The position numbers and the translations under genes are program-made. From Oscillospiraceae bacterium (lineage in GTDB: Bacteria > Bacillota > Clostridia > Oscillospirales > Acutalibacteraceae), in NCBI GenBank assembly GCA_902790325.1, contig CADARP010000013.1:60246-124245 (forward strand): a DNA stretch of 64,000 nt. Direction: 5' to 3'. The notes beneath the pieces are model-generated. The model worked only from the letters and a program-made list of their open reading frames with translations, did no database searches and was not told the DNA's origin. Shown here one piece after another: positions 9,598 to 18,229 of this stretch (position 1 is the first letter of the stretch; every line of letters starts with the position of its first letter).

Positions 9598-10407
9598 CTA
9601 CTTTTTCAGCGTATCATGCGACAGACGCACGAGCGCGTCGATCTCCTCGTCCGGGATCTGCGTGCCGTCCTGCGCTTTGCACAGATACATCAGATATTCG
9701 ATATTGCCCTCGGGACCGCGGATGGGCGAAAACGTCAGCCCCCGCACGGAAAAACCCGTTTCGGCGGCAAAGTTCGTCACGGTACGCACGACCTCGGTAT
9801 GGACGGCCGGATCGCGCACGACGCCCTTTTTGCCGACGTTTTCCCGTCCCGCCTCAAACTGCGGTTTGATGAGACAGACCGCTTCGCCGCCGTCGCGCAG
9901 CAGCGCAAACAGCACCGGCAGGATCAGCGACAGCGAAATGAACGACACGTCCACGCTCGCAAAATCCACCTCGTCCGGCACCTGCTCGCGCGTACAGTAG
10001 CGGAAATTGGTGCGTTCGAGATTGACCACGCGCGGATCGGTGCGCAGCTTCCACGCGAGCTGGCCGTAGCCCACGTCGATCGCGTACACCTTCTGTGCGC
10101 CGCTTTGCAGCATACAGTCGGTAAAACCGCCCGTGGATGCGCCCACATCCATGCAGATCTTGTCCTGCAGCGTGATGGGGAACGTCTGCATCGCCTTTTG
10201 CAGCTTCAGTCCGCCGCGGCTGACAAACGGATTGTTGTTTTCGCGTACCTCGATCGTATCCTCCGGCTTCACGGTCTGTCCGGCCTTGAGCGCCTTTTGC
10301 CCGCCGACATAGACCGCGCCCGCCATGATGAGCGCGCGTCCGCGTTCCCGCGACGGCACAAGTCCGCGCGCGAACAGCTCCGCGTCCAGTCTGTTTTTAT
10401 CCTGCAT
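9598..10407 (-). CDS. tlyA: TlyA family rRNA 2'-O-methyltransferase
   Basis: Predicted 16S/23S rRNA (cytidine-2'-O)-methyltransferase of 269 residues. The N-terminus is an S4 RNA-binding domain (RLDAELFARGLVPSRERGRAL). It is followed by an FtsJ-type SAM-binding domain whose motif I is DVGASTGGFTDCMLQ (about residues 87-101). In Mycobacterium the homologue confers capreomycin sensitivity. The start overlaps the end of dxs by 11 bases, suggesting coupled translation. Confidence 0.93.
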   Translation of the reverse strand: MQDKNRLDAELFARGLVPSRERGRALIMAGAVYVGGQKALKAGQTVKPEDTIEVRENNNPFVSRGGLKLQKAMQTFPITLQDKICMDVGASTGGFTDCMLQSGAQKVYAIDVGYGQLAWKLRTDPRVVNLERTNFRYCTREQVPDEVDFASVDVSFISLSLILPVLFALLRDGGEAVCLIKPQFEAGRENVGKKGVVRDPAVHTEVVRTVTNFAAETGFSVRGLTFSPIRGPEGNIEYLMYLCKAQDGTQIPDEEIDALVRLSHDTLKK

Positions 10408-12247
10408 GGTGCGCCTCTTCGGTTGTTATTTTTTTGCGTATGCTTTCCGTGTCCAGGCCGTACCGTCGCAGCTGCGCGTCGACAGACGCCTGCGCGACAA
10501 AGCAGTCCGGCACGGCCGTAAGCGAATATTTTCCAGCGAAGCCGCGCTCCAGAAGCTGCAGCGCAAACGCTTCGCCGACGCCGCCGCTGCGCACGCCTTC
10601 CTCAAAGAAGTACACAGCCCCGCACCGCAGAACGGCCTCCACCGCCGCAGGATCGACAGGCTTGATGCGGCCGAGCTTGACGACGCGCACGGGCAGTCCG
10701 GCGGCCGCCTGCATGGCGTATGCGCTCACGCGGCCGTACGTGACGACGGCGGTCGGCGCGTCCTCCGGGCCGTACAGATCGAAACTCCCGCCCGACAGTT
10801 TGAAGTCCGCCGGAAATTCCGGCTCGCTGCCGCGCGGATATCGCACCGCCACAAGTCCCGCATCGACGTAAAGCGCATTATACATATCCTGACGCAACTC
10901 GTGGTAGGTCGCGGGAGAATAGACCGTGATCTGCGGGATCGAAGCGAGAAACGCCGCATCGTACAGCCCCTGATGCGTTTCGCCGTCCTCGCCGACGAAA
11001 CCGGCGCGGTCGATCGCCAGCACGAGTTTTTGTCCCTGCAGCGCGCCGTCGTGCAGGATCTGGTCGTAGGCACGCTGCAAGAATGTGGAGTACAGCGCGA
11101 CGACCGGTTTCATGCCCGTCTTGGAAAGACCCGACGCGAACGTCACGGCGTGCTCCTCCGCAATGCCCACGTCAAAGAACCGCCGCGGGTACCGCTCCTC
11201 AAAGCCGCGCAGCCCCGTTCCGAGCGCCATCGCCGCCGTCACGGCGCACAGCGTGCGGTCATGCAGCGCCGCTTCGCACATGTATTTGCCGAACTGCTCG
11301 GAGAAGTTTGTGCCGCCGGTCAGCGGCTCTCCGGAGTACATATCGAATTTGGAAATGCCGTGGTACAGAGCCGGATGCTGCTCGGCGTATTCGCAGCCCT
11401 TGCCCTTGACGGTGTGCACGTGCAGCAGCACCGGCTTCTTGACGAGTTTCGCCGTTTCCAGCGCGTCGGTCAGCTGACCGATGTTGTGGCCGTCCACAGG
11501 ACCCATATAGCGAAAGCCCATGTCCTCGAACAGATTGCTGTCGTACAGGTCGTTTTTGATGCGCGTCTTGATGCGCATCAGCAGACGCGCCATCGGCTTG
11601 CCGATCAGCGGGATATGATTGAGCACTGCCTCCGCGCCCGCCTTGAAACGCACGTATTCGGGTTTGGAGCGAATGACCGCCAGATACCGCGCGAGCGAGC
11701 CGACGTTGCGCGAGATGGACATTTCGTTGTCGTTGAGAATGACGATCAGACGGCAGTCGGTGCGGCCTGCGTTGTTCAGCGCTTCGTAAACCAGACCGTT
11801 CGTAAACGAACCGTCGCCGACCACGGCCACGGTGTAGCTTTTGTCGTCATTGAGCTCGTTGCCGCGCACGACGCCGTACGCCGACGAAAGCGCCGTGCCG
11901 GAGTGCCCCGAATAAAACACGTCGTGTTCGCTCTCGTTCGGGCGCGAAAAACCCGAAACGCCGCCCTCCTGCCGCAGCGTAGAGAACCGATCCCGGCGGC
12001 CGGTGAGCAGCTTGTGCGTGTAGACCTGGTGTCCGACGTCGAAAATGATCTTGTCCTGCGGCGAGCGGAACACCTTGTGCAGCGCGACAGTCAGCTCCAC
12101 CACGCCCAGGTTGGACGCAAGATGGCCGCCCGTCTGCGACACGGTTTCGAGCAGCGTCTCCCGGATCTCGCAGCACAGTTTCTGTAATGCGTCGGCGTCC
12201 AGACGCTGTACGTCCTCCGGCGCATTGATTTGATCGAGATATTTCAA
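10397..12247 (-). CDS. dxs: 1-deoxy-D-xylulose-5-phosphate synthase
   Basis: Thiamine-diphosphate enzyme that joins pyruvate and glyceraldehyde-3-phosphate in the first step of the MEP isoprenoid pathway. It has 616 residues, full length. HLASNLGVVELTVALH near the N-terminus, the ThDP motif GDGSFTNGLVYEALNNAG near 145, and the transketolase-type block RFFDVGIAEEHAVTFASGL near 355 are all present. It lies next to ispA, and ispD from the same pathway is elsewhere in the window. Confidence 0.97.
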   Translation of the reverse strand: MKYLDQINAPEDVQRLDADALQKLCCEIRETLLETVSQTGGHLASNLGVVELTVALHKVFRSPQDKIIFDVGHQVYTHKLLTGRRDRFSTLRQEGGVSGFSRPNESEHDVFYSGHSGTALSSAYGVVRGNELNDDKSYTVAVVGDGSFTNGLVYEALNNAGRTDCRLIVILNDNEMSISRNVGSLARYLAVIRSKPEYVRFKAGAEAVLNHIPLIGKPMARLLMRIKTRIKNDLYDSNLFEDMGFRYMGPVDGHNIGQLTDALETAKLVKKPVLLHVHTVKGKGCEYAEQHPALYHGISKFDMYSGEPLTGGTNFSEQFGKYMCEAALHDRTLCAVTAAMALGTGLRGFEERYPRRFFDVGIAEEHAVTFASGLSKTGMKPVVALYSTFLQRAYDQILHDGALQGQKLVLAIDRAGFVGEDGETHQGLYDAAFLASIPQITVYSPATYHELRQDMYNALYVDAGLVAVRYPRGSEPEFPADFKLSGGSFDLYGPEDAPTAVVTYGRVSAYAMQAAAGLPVRVVKLGRIKPVDPAAVEAVLRCGAVYFFEEGVRSGGVGEAFALQLLERGFAGKYSLTAVPDCFVAQASVDAQLRRYGLDTESIRKKITTEEAHHAG

Positions 12248-12274
12248 AACTGTCAGTCCTTTGTTGTCAGTCCG

Positions 12275-13132
12275 TTATTTATTGCGTTCACACAAGGATT
12301 CGGCAAAAGCGCGCAGCGCGTCTGCCGCCTCGCCGAACACGTCCAGCGCCCGGACGGCGGTTTGCGTAAAGCGCCGCGCATCTTTTTTTGCGCCGTCCAG
12401 TCCGCAGAGCGTGACATAGGTGCTCTTGTTCTGCGTTTCGTCGCTGCCCGCGGGCTTGCCCAGCGTCGCCGTGTCGCCTGTCACATCCAGGATGTCGTCT
12501 ACGATCTGGAACGCCATGCCCAGCCCGTTCGCATAGTCCGCAGCGGCGTCACGCTGCCGCTGCGGCGCACCGGCGGCGATACAGCCGAGCAGGCATGCCG
12601 CGCGGATCAGCGCGCCCGTTTTCAATTCATCCGTCCGCCGCAGCGTTTCGAGCGAAACGGCGCTGCCCTCGTTTTCAAGATCCATCGTCTGCCCGCCGAT
12701 CATGCCGCGGTTGCCGGCTGCCGCGGCAAGCGTCGCGCACGCTTCGGCGATCCGATCGCCCGGCAGCGGCGCGGCGGTCAGCGTCTCAAACGCCAGCGTC
12801 AGCAGTCCGTCGCCCGCCAGAAGCGCGTTGGCTTCTCCGTACCGGATATGGCAGGAAGGTTTGCCGCGGCGCAGATCATCGTCGTCCATGCACGGCAGGT
12901 CATCGTGGATGAGCGAATAGGTATGCACCATTTCCACCGCCGCCGCAAACGGCATCGCTTTCGCGGGGTCGCCGCCGCAAATGCGGCAGAATTCCAGCAC
13001 AAGACAGGGGCGGACGCGTTTGCCGCCGCCCTCCAGGCTGTAGCGCATCGCTTCGCTGACGACGTCCGTTCCCGATACGGCGGACCGCAGATAGGCTTCG
13101 ATCTGCGGCAGGGCGCTTAAAATATCAGTCAT
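12275..13132 (-). CDS. ispA: Geranyl/farnesyl diphosphate synthase
   Basis: Short-chain prenyl transferase that builds farnesyl diphosphate from IPP and DMAPP. The chosen ATG gives MTDILSALPQIEAYL and 285 residues, the family length; the frame is open further upstream, but that part overlaps xseB and has no family similarity. The first aspartate-rich motif is HDDLPCMDDDDLRRGKP (DDxx(xx)D) and the second is QIVDDILDVTGD, both required for Mg-diphosphate binding. It overlaps the end of xseB by 8 bases and precedes dxs. Confidence 0.95.
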   Translation of the reverse strand: MTDILSALPQIEAYLRSAVSGTDVVSEAMRYSLEGGGKRVRPCLVLEFCRICGGDPAKAMPFAAAVEMVHTYSLIHDDLPCMDDDDLRRGKPSCHIRYGEANALLAGDGLLTLAFETLTAAPLPGDRIAEACATLAAAAGNRGMIGGQTMDLENEGSAVSLETLRRTDELKTGALIRAACLLGCIAAGAPQRQRDAAADYANGLGMAFQIVDDILDVTGDTATLGKPAGSDETQNKSTYVTLCGLDGAKKDARRFTQTAVRALDVFGEAADALRAFAESLCERNK

Positions 13133-13325
13133 CCTGCACCTCCCCGTCGGAAAGCACTGCGATCTTCTGTTCGGCGTTGTCCAGATATTTGCTGCACAAA
13201 CGCACCAGCGCGGAAGCCTCCTCATACAGTTTCAGCGATTCCTCGAGCGGAAGGCTCCCGTCCTCCAGACGTTCGGTAATGACAGACAGGCGGTCCATCG
13301 CCTGTTCGTAAGAAAGCTGTTTCAT
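13125..13325 (-). CDS. xseB: Exodeoxyribonuclease VII small subunit
   Basis: Small subunit of the XseA-XseB nuclease that degrades single-stranded DNA from both ends. The start at MKQLSYEQAMDRL gives 66 residues, normal for XseB; the open frame extends upstream only inside xseA. The motif DRLSVITERLEDGSLPLEESLKLYEEA is the family core. The start overlaps xseA by 4 bases and the end overlaps ispA by 8 bases, typical of tightly coupled subunits. Confidence 0.95.
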   Translation of the reverse strand: MKQLSYEQAMDRLSVITERLEDGSLPLEESLKLYEEASALVRLCSKYLDNAEQKIAVLSDGEVQDD

Positions 13326-14527
13326 TGCGTTTCCTCCTGTGTTTGTTCCACGATACATTCCGCCGTTCCGCGCGAAAAGCGCAGCAGCAGGCGGTCGCCC
13401 GCCGCGAGCGTCTGCGCGTCTGTAACGGCGGCGCCGTCTTTTTCGGCAATCGAATAGCCGCGCACGAGCACGCGCATGGGATTCATCGCGTCGAGCTTGC
13501 CGCACAGAAGCGACAGTTTGCCGCGTTCTGTCTGCAGGCGCGAACGCATGATGCGGTCGGCACGTTCGCTTGCGCCGTCCAGACGCAGGCGGTGCGGCGT
13601 CAGCAGTACGCGCGGATCGCGCAGATTTGCCGCTCGGCCGAGCTGCTCAAGCCGTATCCGTTCCCGCCGCAGCCGCTCGCGCATCGCACGCCGCACGCGC
13701 ATCTCGCAGCTCAGGATCACACCGCGTTCCTCCATGCTGTCGGGCACGGCAAGCTCCGCGGCGGCGGACGGCGTCGGCGCGCGCAGGTCCGCGGCAAAAT
13801 CACAAATCGTAAAATCGGTCTCATGTCCCACGGCGGAAATCACGGGGATCTCCGAACCCGCAACGGCACGTGCGACGATCTCCTCGTTGAACGCCCAGAG
13901 ATCCTCGACGGAACCGCCGCCGCGACCGACGATCAGCACGTCCGCCGCATGCTGCTCGTTCATGCGTCGGATCGCATCGACGATCTGGGGCGCCGCCTGC
14001 GCACCCTGCACCTGCACGGGACAAAGCACAACGGTCGCCAAAGGAAACCGTCTGCCCAGAATATTGCGTATATCCTGCACCGCCGCGCCGGTCGCAGACG
14101 TGATCACGCCCACGCGCATCGGACAGCGCGGGATCTCCTTTTTGCGCGACTCGTCAAACAGCCCTTCCGCGGCAAGCTTGCGTTTGAGCTGCTCAAATGC
14201 CACGTGCAGCGCGCCTGCGCCGTCGGGCTGCATATCGTCAATGTACATCTGGTACTGCCCGTCACGCGGAAACAGCGATACGCGTCCGCGCACAAGCACA
14301 CGCATCCCATCCTCCGGCAGAAAGCGCAGCCGAGACGCTTCGCTGCGAAACATCACCGCGCGCACAGCCGCCGCATCGTCCTTAAGCGTGAGATAAAAGT
14401 GGCCGGTGCGCAAATGATTCGTAAAATTCGAGATCTCCGCGCGCACGTACACCGCGGACAGATTGCGGTCGCCGTCGAGAAGGGACTTGACGTACGTATT
14501 CAGTTGGGAAACCGTTAAAATCGTCAT
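13322..14527 (-). CDS. xseA: Exodeoxyribonuclease VII large subunit
   Basis: Catalytic large subunit of exonuclease VII. The start MTILTVSQLNTYVKSLLD gives 401 residues. An N-terminal OB-fold (residues about 1-100) is followed by the catalytic region with VITSATGAAVQDIRNIL, DVLIVGRGGGSVEDLWAFNEE and PVISAVGHETDFTICDFAADLRAPTPSAAAE, the last being a highly conserved signature. A coiled-coil region and a C-terminal segment (RGYSIAEKDG) complete it. It is followed with overlap by xseB. Confidence 0.96.
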   Translation of the reverse strand: MTILTVSQLNTYVKSLLDGDRNLSAVYVRAEISNFTNHLRTGHFYLTLKDDAAAVRAVMFRSEASRLRFLPEDGMRVLVRGRVSLFPRDGQYQMYIDDMQPDGAGALHVAFEQLKRKLAAEGLFDESRKKEIPRCPMRVGVITSATGAAVQDIRNILGRRFPLATVVLCPVQVQGAQAAPQIVDAIRRMNEQHAADVLIVGRGGGSVEDLWAFNEEIVARAVAGSEIPVISAVGHETDFTICDFAADLRAPTPSAAAELAVPDSMEERGVILSCEMRVRRAMRERLRRERIRLEQLGRAANLRDPRVLLTPHRLRLDGASERADRIMRSRLQTERGKLSLLCGKLDAMNPMRVLVRGYSIAEKDGAAVTDAQTLAAGDRLLLRFSRGTAECIVEQTQEETQ

Positions 14528-14528
14528 A

Positions 14529-15452
14529 TCACATGGAATGTTTTCGATAGGCAAGGTACGCCGTGCCCACCGCGTTGTCACAGGCAAGTTCCGGCGACGC
14601 GAACACACAGTCGAACCGTGCGCCGAGCGTCGCGCGCAAAAGCGTATTGGCTGTCACGCCGCCGGAAAAAACCAGCGGCAGATCACCGCTCAGGCGCAGC
14701 GCGTAATCGGCCATCGCCGTCAGCGCTTCGGCAAGATACAAAAGGCAGTAGCGGCAGATATCCGCCGCCGGCTCTCCGTTTTCGTGCATACGCGCGCATT
14801 GATTTTCGAGTCCGGACAAACTGCAGCAGCCGTCCCTGACCGGCACGCGTACGGAAAACGCACGCGTACTCTTGCGCGCCTGCTCGTCTACATATTTCCC
14901 CGCCGGGAATGGGAAGCCGAGCATCACGCCCACACGGTCGACGGCTTGTCCCGCCTTCAGATCGAGCGAGGACAGCAGCAGTTCCGCGTGCAGGATGCGC
15001 TCGCGTTCCGGCGTCACGCGCACACATTCCGTCGTGCCGCCCGAAACATGGAATGCAAGGAATTCTTTTTCCGCAAGATCGGTGCGCTCCGCCGACAGCA
15101 GCGCGGCGGCAATGTGTCCCGCCTGGTGCGAGAATCGGTACAACGGCACGTCCAGCGCCTTCGCGGCAGCGGCAGCCGCGCTCACGCCCGCAAGAAAGCA
15201 GGGCATGTACGACCCCTGCGCGTCGCGCGGACGATCGGACACGCCGACCGCGGCGGCGTCCCGGAAATCCGGCAGTGCGCCGAGGATGTCCGGCAGAGCC
15301 GCTGTGTGGTGAAAGACCGCGTCGCTCTGCCGCAGACCCATCTGTCCTTCCTTCACCGGCAGCAGACGGCGGCTCGAGCAAATCTCATTCCGCGGCGCAA
15401 ACAGCGCCGCAGACGTGGTATAGTTGCTGGTGTCTATTCCGAGATACCGCAT
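14529..15452 (-). CDS. TsaD/Kae1-like paralogue (peptidase M22 family)
   Basis: Actin-like ATPase-fold protein of 307 residues. The start at MRYLGIDTSNYTTSAALF was chosen because the upstream extension lies inside nusB. It keeps the TsaD-type metal motif HxxxH (FSHQAGHIAA, about residue 105) and the nucleotide-binding block PLVFSGGVTANTLLR. The C-terminus has PELACDNAVGTAYLA, which replaces the usual P-x-x-x-C-T-D-N-A. It is shorter and more diverged than canonical TsaD (~340 residues), so it is probably a paralogue, with the true t6A enzyme elsewhere. It sits between nusB (19-base overlap) and xseA (1-base gap). Confidence 0.78.
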   Translation of the reverse strand: MRYLGIDTSNYTTSAALFAPRNEICSSRRLLPVKEGQMGLRQSDAVFHHTAALPDILGALPDFRDAAAVGVSDRPRDAQGSYMPCFLAGVSAAAAAAKALDVPLYRFSHQAGHIAAALLSAERTDLAEKEFLAFHVSGGTTECVRVTPERERILHAELLLSSLDLKAGQAVDRVGVMLGFPFPAGKYVDEQARKSTRAFSVRVPVRDGCCSLSGLENQCARMHENGEPAADICRYCLLYLAEALTAMADYALRLSGDLPLVFSGGVTANTLLRATLGARFDCVFASPELACDNAVGTAYLAYRKHSM

Positions 15453-15850
15453 GCGTTTTCTCCCGCGCGCAGATACGAACGCAGCACGCCGTTGACAAAG
15501 GAGACGTCCTCGCTCGTCGCGTACTCTTTGCACAGCTCCACCGCTTCGTTGACCACCGCACCCTGCGGCACGTCGGTAAACATCAGCTCGCCCACCGCGA
15601 GCCGCAGCGCCGCCTGCGATACGCGCGATATGCGTCCGATCCGCCAGCCGCGCAGATGCTTTTCGATGGCAGCGTCAATCTCGTTCTGCGCACCGCAGAC
15701 CTTCTGCACGATCCCGCGCGCGAAATCGTCCAGTTCCACGATACCGTCCTCGCATGCGAGCGCGATCACGTCCGCAACTTCCATATCGGGATGGAACGAT
15801 TTGTCAAACAAAAGCAGGAACGCCTGCTCTCTTGCTTCGTGTCTCGTCAT
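15434..15850 (-). CDS. nusB: Transcription antitermination factor NusB
   Basis: RNA-binding component of the rRNA antitermination complex with NusE. The ATG behind AAGGAG gives MTRHEAREQAFLLLFD and 138 residues, the normal length; upstream codons in the same frame fall in the promoter. Family motifs are REQAFLLLF near the start and FVNGVLRSYL near the end. It is the first gene of a long operon that runs through the nuclease, isoprenoid and NAD kinase genes. Confidence 0.95.
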   Translation of the reverse strand: MTRHEAREQAFLLLFDKSFHPDMEVADVIALACEDGIVELDDFARGIVQKVCGAQNEIDAAIEKHLRGWRIGRISRVSQAALRLAVGELMFTDVPQGAVVNEAVELCKEYATSEDVSFVNGVLRSYLRAGENACGISE

Positions 15851-15890
15851 GGAGATCGTCTCCTTTTTTTCAAATGTGTATAATCGGTTT

Positions 15891-15919
15891 ATTATAACAC
15901 GTTCCTTTTGTATATACAA
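15891..15919 (-). promoter_or_regulatory. Sigma-A promoter of the nusB operon
   Basis: TTGTAT (15914-15919) and TATAAT (15891-15896) are separated by 17 bases, and the nusB start codon lies about 40 bases downstream with AAGGAG before it. The surrounding sequence is markedly AT-rich compared with the genes. Confidence 0.75.
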
Positions 15920-15970
15920 CTCTTTTTCCAAAAAATATACAAAACGCTCTGTATAAATGCATAAAAAGAA

Positions 15971-16078
15971 GTTCTTCACGGATTTCCGTGCAAAAGGGAG
16001 CGCGGCAGGGATAGGTGACGAATAAGCGTAAAGAAGTAATCTTCGTCACGGTAACCATAACCGAAATCCGTGAAGAAC
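15971..16078. repeat. Nested inverted-repeat element between jag and nusB
   Basis: Perfect 16-bp terminal inverted repeats, GTTCTTCACGGATTTC at 15971-15986 and its complement at 16063-16078, enclose 76 bases. Inside is a second perfect inverted repeat, GTGACGAA at 16015-16022 and TTCGTCAC at 16042-16049. The element holds no recognisable gene. It could be a MITE-like miniature element or a structured RNA; the sequence alone does not distinguish these. Confidence 0.6.
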
Positions 16079-16085
16079 CTAAAAA

Positions 16086-16125
16086 TAGAGGAAAACAAAA
16101 CGGGACGGCCAACCGGCAGTCCCGT
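16086..16125 (-). terminator. Intrinsic terminator after jag
   Basis: ACGGGAC/GTCCCGT outer stem with an inner GCC-GGTT-GGC hairpin, followed on the minus strand by TTTGTTTTCC. It closes the rpsF-to-jag transcription unit. Confidence 0.8.
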
Positions 16126-16141
16126 AAAAGTTTGGTTCGGT

Positions 16142-17026
16142 TTATTCTTCGGTCTGTTCCTGCGCAGGCGCGGCTTTCGGCTCGATCTTGCCGTAAAGCG
16201 ACGCTTCGGCGTTGTCGGAACGGGGAGGACGGGTAGGCTGCGAAGAGCCCTTGTCGCCGCCTCTGCCGCCGCGACCGCCTCTGTTGCCGCCGCGACCGCC
16301 GCGGCCGCCCTGTCCGCCTCTGCCGCCGTGGTAGTTGCCGCCGCGACCGCCTTCTCTGCGCGGTGCGGAGCCGTTTTCGGCGGTGAAGCCCTCGGCCAGC
16401 GTGATGACCACGCGGCGCTCGCTGTCAGAACCGACGGAATGGGATTCCACGCCCTCGATCTGCTGGATCGCCGTGTGTACGACGCGGCGCTCATAGGGGT
16501 TCATGGGATCGAGCACGACGTTTCTGCCGTACTTGCGCACGCGTGCCGCGTTCTTCTTGGCAAGCTCGCGCAGCGTTTCTTCGCGCTTTTCGCGATACGT
16601 GCCCACATTGATCGAAACACGCTTGTACGCGTCGGAGTCCTTATTGATGACCAGGCGCACCAGGTACTGGATCGCGTCGAGCGTTTCGCCTCTGCGTCCG
16701 ATGACCGTGCCCTGATTGTTGCCGCAGTCGAGCTGGATCATGACCGTGTCGTCCTCGACGGAGAACGAGATCTCGGCTTCCTCCACACCCAGACCCTTCA
16801 GCACGCCGCGCAGATACGTTTCCGCGTGGACGAACGGGGATTCTTCATAGGTATAGAACGCTCTGACTTTGGCGGGGCTGCCGCCGAACAGACCGAGCGT
16901 CTTTTTCTTCGGCAGTTCTACGATTTCCTGTTGGATCTCAACGTCTTCCGGAGCGGCAAGTGCGGCCTTCGCGTTTTCAAAAGCCTCCTCGACCGTTGCG
17001 CCGACGCCGATTGCTTCTTTAATCAA
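16142..17026 (-). CDS. jag: RNA-binding protein Jag/KhpB with an RGG-rich tail
   Basis: SpoIIIJ-associated RNA-binding protein. I prefer a TTG start giving MIKEAIGVGATVEEAF (294 residues): AGGTGG lies 8 bases before it, and family members often begin this way; GTG codons 9 and 12 bases upstream are alternatives. Order of domains: N-terminal Jag domain (1-50, KKKTLGLFGG), KH domain with GTVIGRRGETLDAIQYLV (about 105-120), R3H domain with NPYERRVVHTAIQ (about 180-192). The last ~70 residues are an Arg-Gly-Gly-rich disordered stretch with many RGG units, then an acidic end. The RGG tail is unusual for this family. It follows yidC as in most Firmicutes. Confidence 0.92.
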   Translation of the reverse strand: MIKEAIGVGATVEEAFENAKAALAAPEDVEIQQEIVELPKKKTLGLFGGSPAKVRAFYTYEESPFVHAETYLRGVLKGLGVEEAEISFSVEDDTVMIQLDCGNNQGTVIGRRGETLDAIQYLVRLVINKDSDAYKRVSINVGTYREKREETLRELAKKNAARVRKYGRNVVLDPMNPYERRVVHTAIQQIEGVESHSVGSDSERRVVITLAEGFTAENGSAPRREGGRGGNYHGGRGGQGGRGGRGGNRGGRGGRGGDKGSSQPTRPPRSDNAEASLYGKIEPKAAPAQEQTEE

Positions 17027-17047
17027 AAGTGACACCACCTATTGTTT

Positions 17048-17968
17048 TCAATCTTTTGCATTCTTGTGCTGCGCGACCCGCTTGAGGTTTGCCTCGCGGG
17101 AGCGCCGCTGTACGGTTTCTTCGATCAGCAGCTTTGCCGTCGTCTTCTTGGGGCTATAGATGTAGTTGAGCGCAAGCATCTGCACAAAAGCGATCACGCT
17201 GGAAGTGATCCAGTAGATGCCGATACCGACAGGGAACTGGAACGTGAAATACAGCGAGAACAGCGGCATGCCGAAGGTCATGCAGCCCATGGACGGGTTT
17301 TTGGACATTTCGGGATTCTGTTCCTTCTGGCGCAGATACATGACGACGCTGCTGGCCATTTGCGACAGGAACGACAGAACCGGGACGAGCCACAGCACGT
17401 CCGGATGCTTGATGGACGGAACCTGTCCGAGCGAAATGCCGAGGAATTTGAAATCGAAGCTGCTGATTTTTTCAAATATGTCTGCCGGAACGGAACCGGA
17501 CAGCTCCTGGATGTGTTCAATGATCAGGAGTTCGACGGTACGGCTGTTTTTGGTTGTGACTTCAACTACGTCGGCAAGCGCTTTCGTCAGCGATTCGATA
17601 TGCGCGGCCGGGATATTCAGCACGTACTGCAGGGGGCGGTAAATCACGCCGATCAATCCGTAAATGATCGGAAGCTGCAGCACCAGCGGCAGGCAGCCCA
17701 TCGACATGGGATTCGTGCCCTCGCGGGCGTACAGCGCCTGCGTCTCCTCCTGGATCTTCTTCTGGTCTCCGGCAAATTGCTGCTGGATCTTGCGCACTTT
17801 CGTTTGCAGCCGCTGCATCTTTGCGGTGCTCTTCTGCTGTTTCACGGACATCGGCAGCATCAGGATGCGCGCGAAGAGCGTCAGCAGGATCAGAGCCAGG
17901 CCGTAGTTGCCGACCCATTGGTACAGCGAGCGCAGCAAAAAGCCGAAAATACTATACAAAAATGACAT
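17048..17968 (-). CDS. yidC: Membrane protein insertase YidC/OxaA
   Basis: Inserts proteins into the cytoplasmic membrane, alone or with SecYEG. The 306-residue protein has several hydrophobic segments: residues about 1-40, 98-120, 195-215 and 230-270. The conserved groove arginine is present in LLTLFARILMLPM near residue 33, followed by the cytoplasmic coiled-coil hairpin KMQRLQTKVRKIQQQFAGD. MGCLPLVLQLPIIYGLIGVIYRPL is a family signature. No clear lipobox is seen. It lies between yidD and jag. Confidence 0.94.
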   Translation of the reverse strand: MSFLYSIFGFLLRSLYQWVGNYGLALILLTLFARILMLPMSVKQQKSTAKMQRLQTKVRKIQQQFAGDQKKIQEETQALYAREGTNPMSMGCLPLVLQLPIIYGLIGVIYRPLQYVLNIPAAHIESLTKALADVVEVTTKNSRTVELLIIEHIQELSGSVPADIFEKISSFDFKFLGISLGQVPSIKHPDVLWLVPVLSFLSQMASSVVMYLRQKEQNPEMSKNPSMGCMTFGMPLFSLYFTFQFPVGIGIYWITSSVIAFVQMLALNYIYSPKKTTAKLLIEETVQRRSREANLKRVAQHKNAKD

Positions 17969-17992
17969 GGGATAACCTCCGCAAAGGTCGGT

Positions 17993-18229
17993 TTATCGTT
18001 TCTTTTTCCGCTGCTTTTTCGGCGGAACGGGATCGTACCCGCCGGGGAACAGGATGTTGCAGCGCAGAAGCCTGCCCAGCGCGAGGAAAAAACCCTTGAA
18101 TGCGCCGTGCACCTCGATCGCTTCGAGCGCATACTGCGAGCAGGTCGGATAGTATCGGCACATCGGCGGAAAAAGAGGGGAGATGCGTCTGCGGTAGAAC
18201 CGGATGCATGCAAGCAAAAAACGTTTCAT
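17993..18229 (-). CDS. yidD: Membrane protein insertion efficiency factor YidD
   Basis: Small cytoplasmic membrane-associated protein that helps YidC-dependent insertion. The start [18 protein letters not shown] gives 78 residues. The family signature with three cysteines is seen in [24 protein letters not shown], and the C-terminus is basic ([10 protein letters not shown]). The start overlaps rnpA by 4 bases. Confidence 0.94.
   Translation of the reverse strand: MKRFLLACIRFYRRRISPLFPPMCRYYPTCSQYALEAIEVHGAFKGFFLALGRLLRCNILFPGGYDPVPPKKQRKKKR

Noticed and set aside
13133..13225. Longer ispA start with a 31-residue N-terminal extension.
   Set aside because: The extension lies inside xseB, is unlike prenyl transferases, and the internal ATG gives the normal length.
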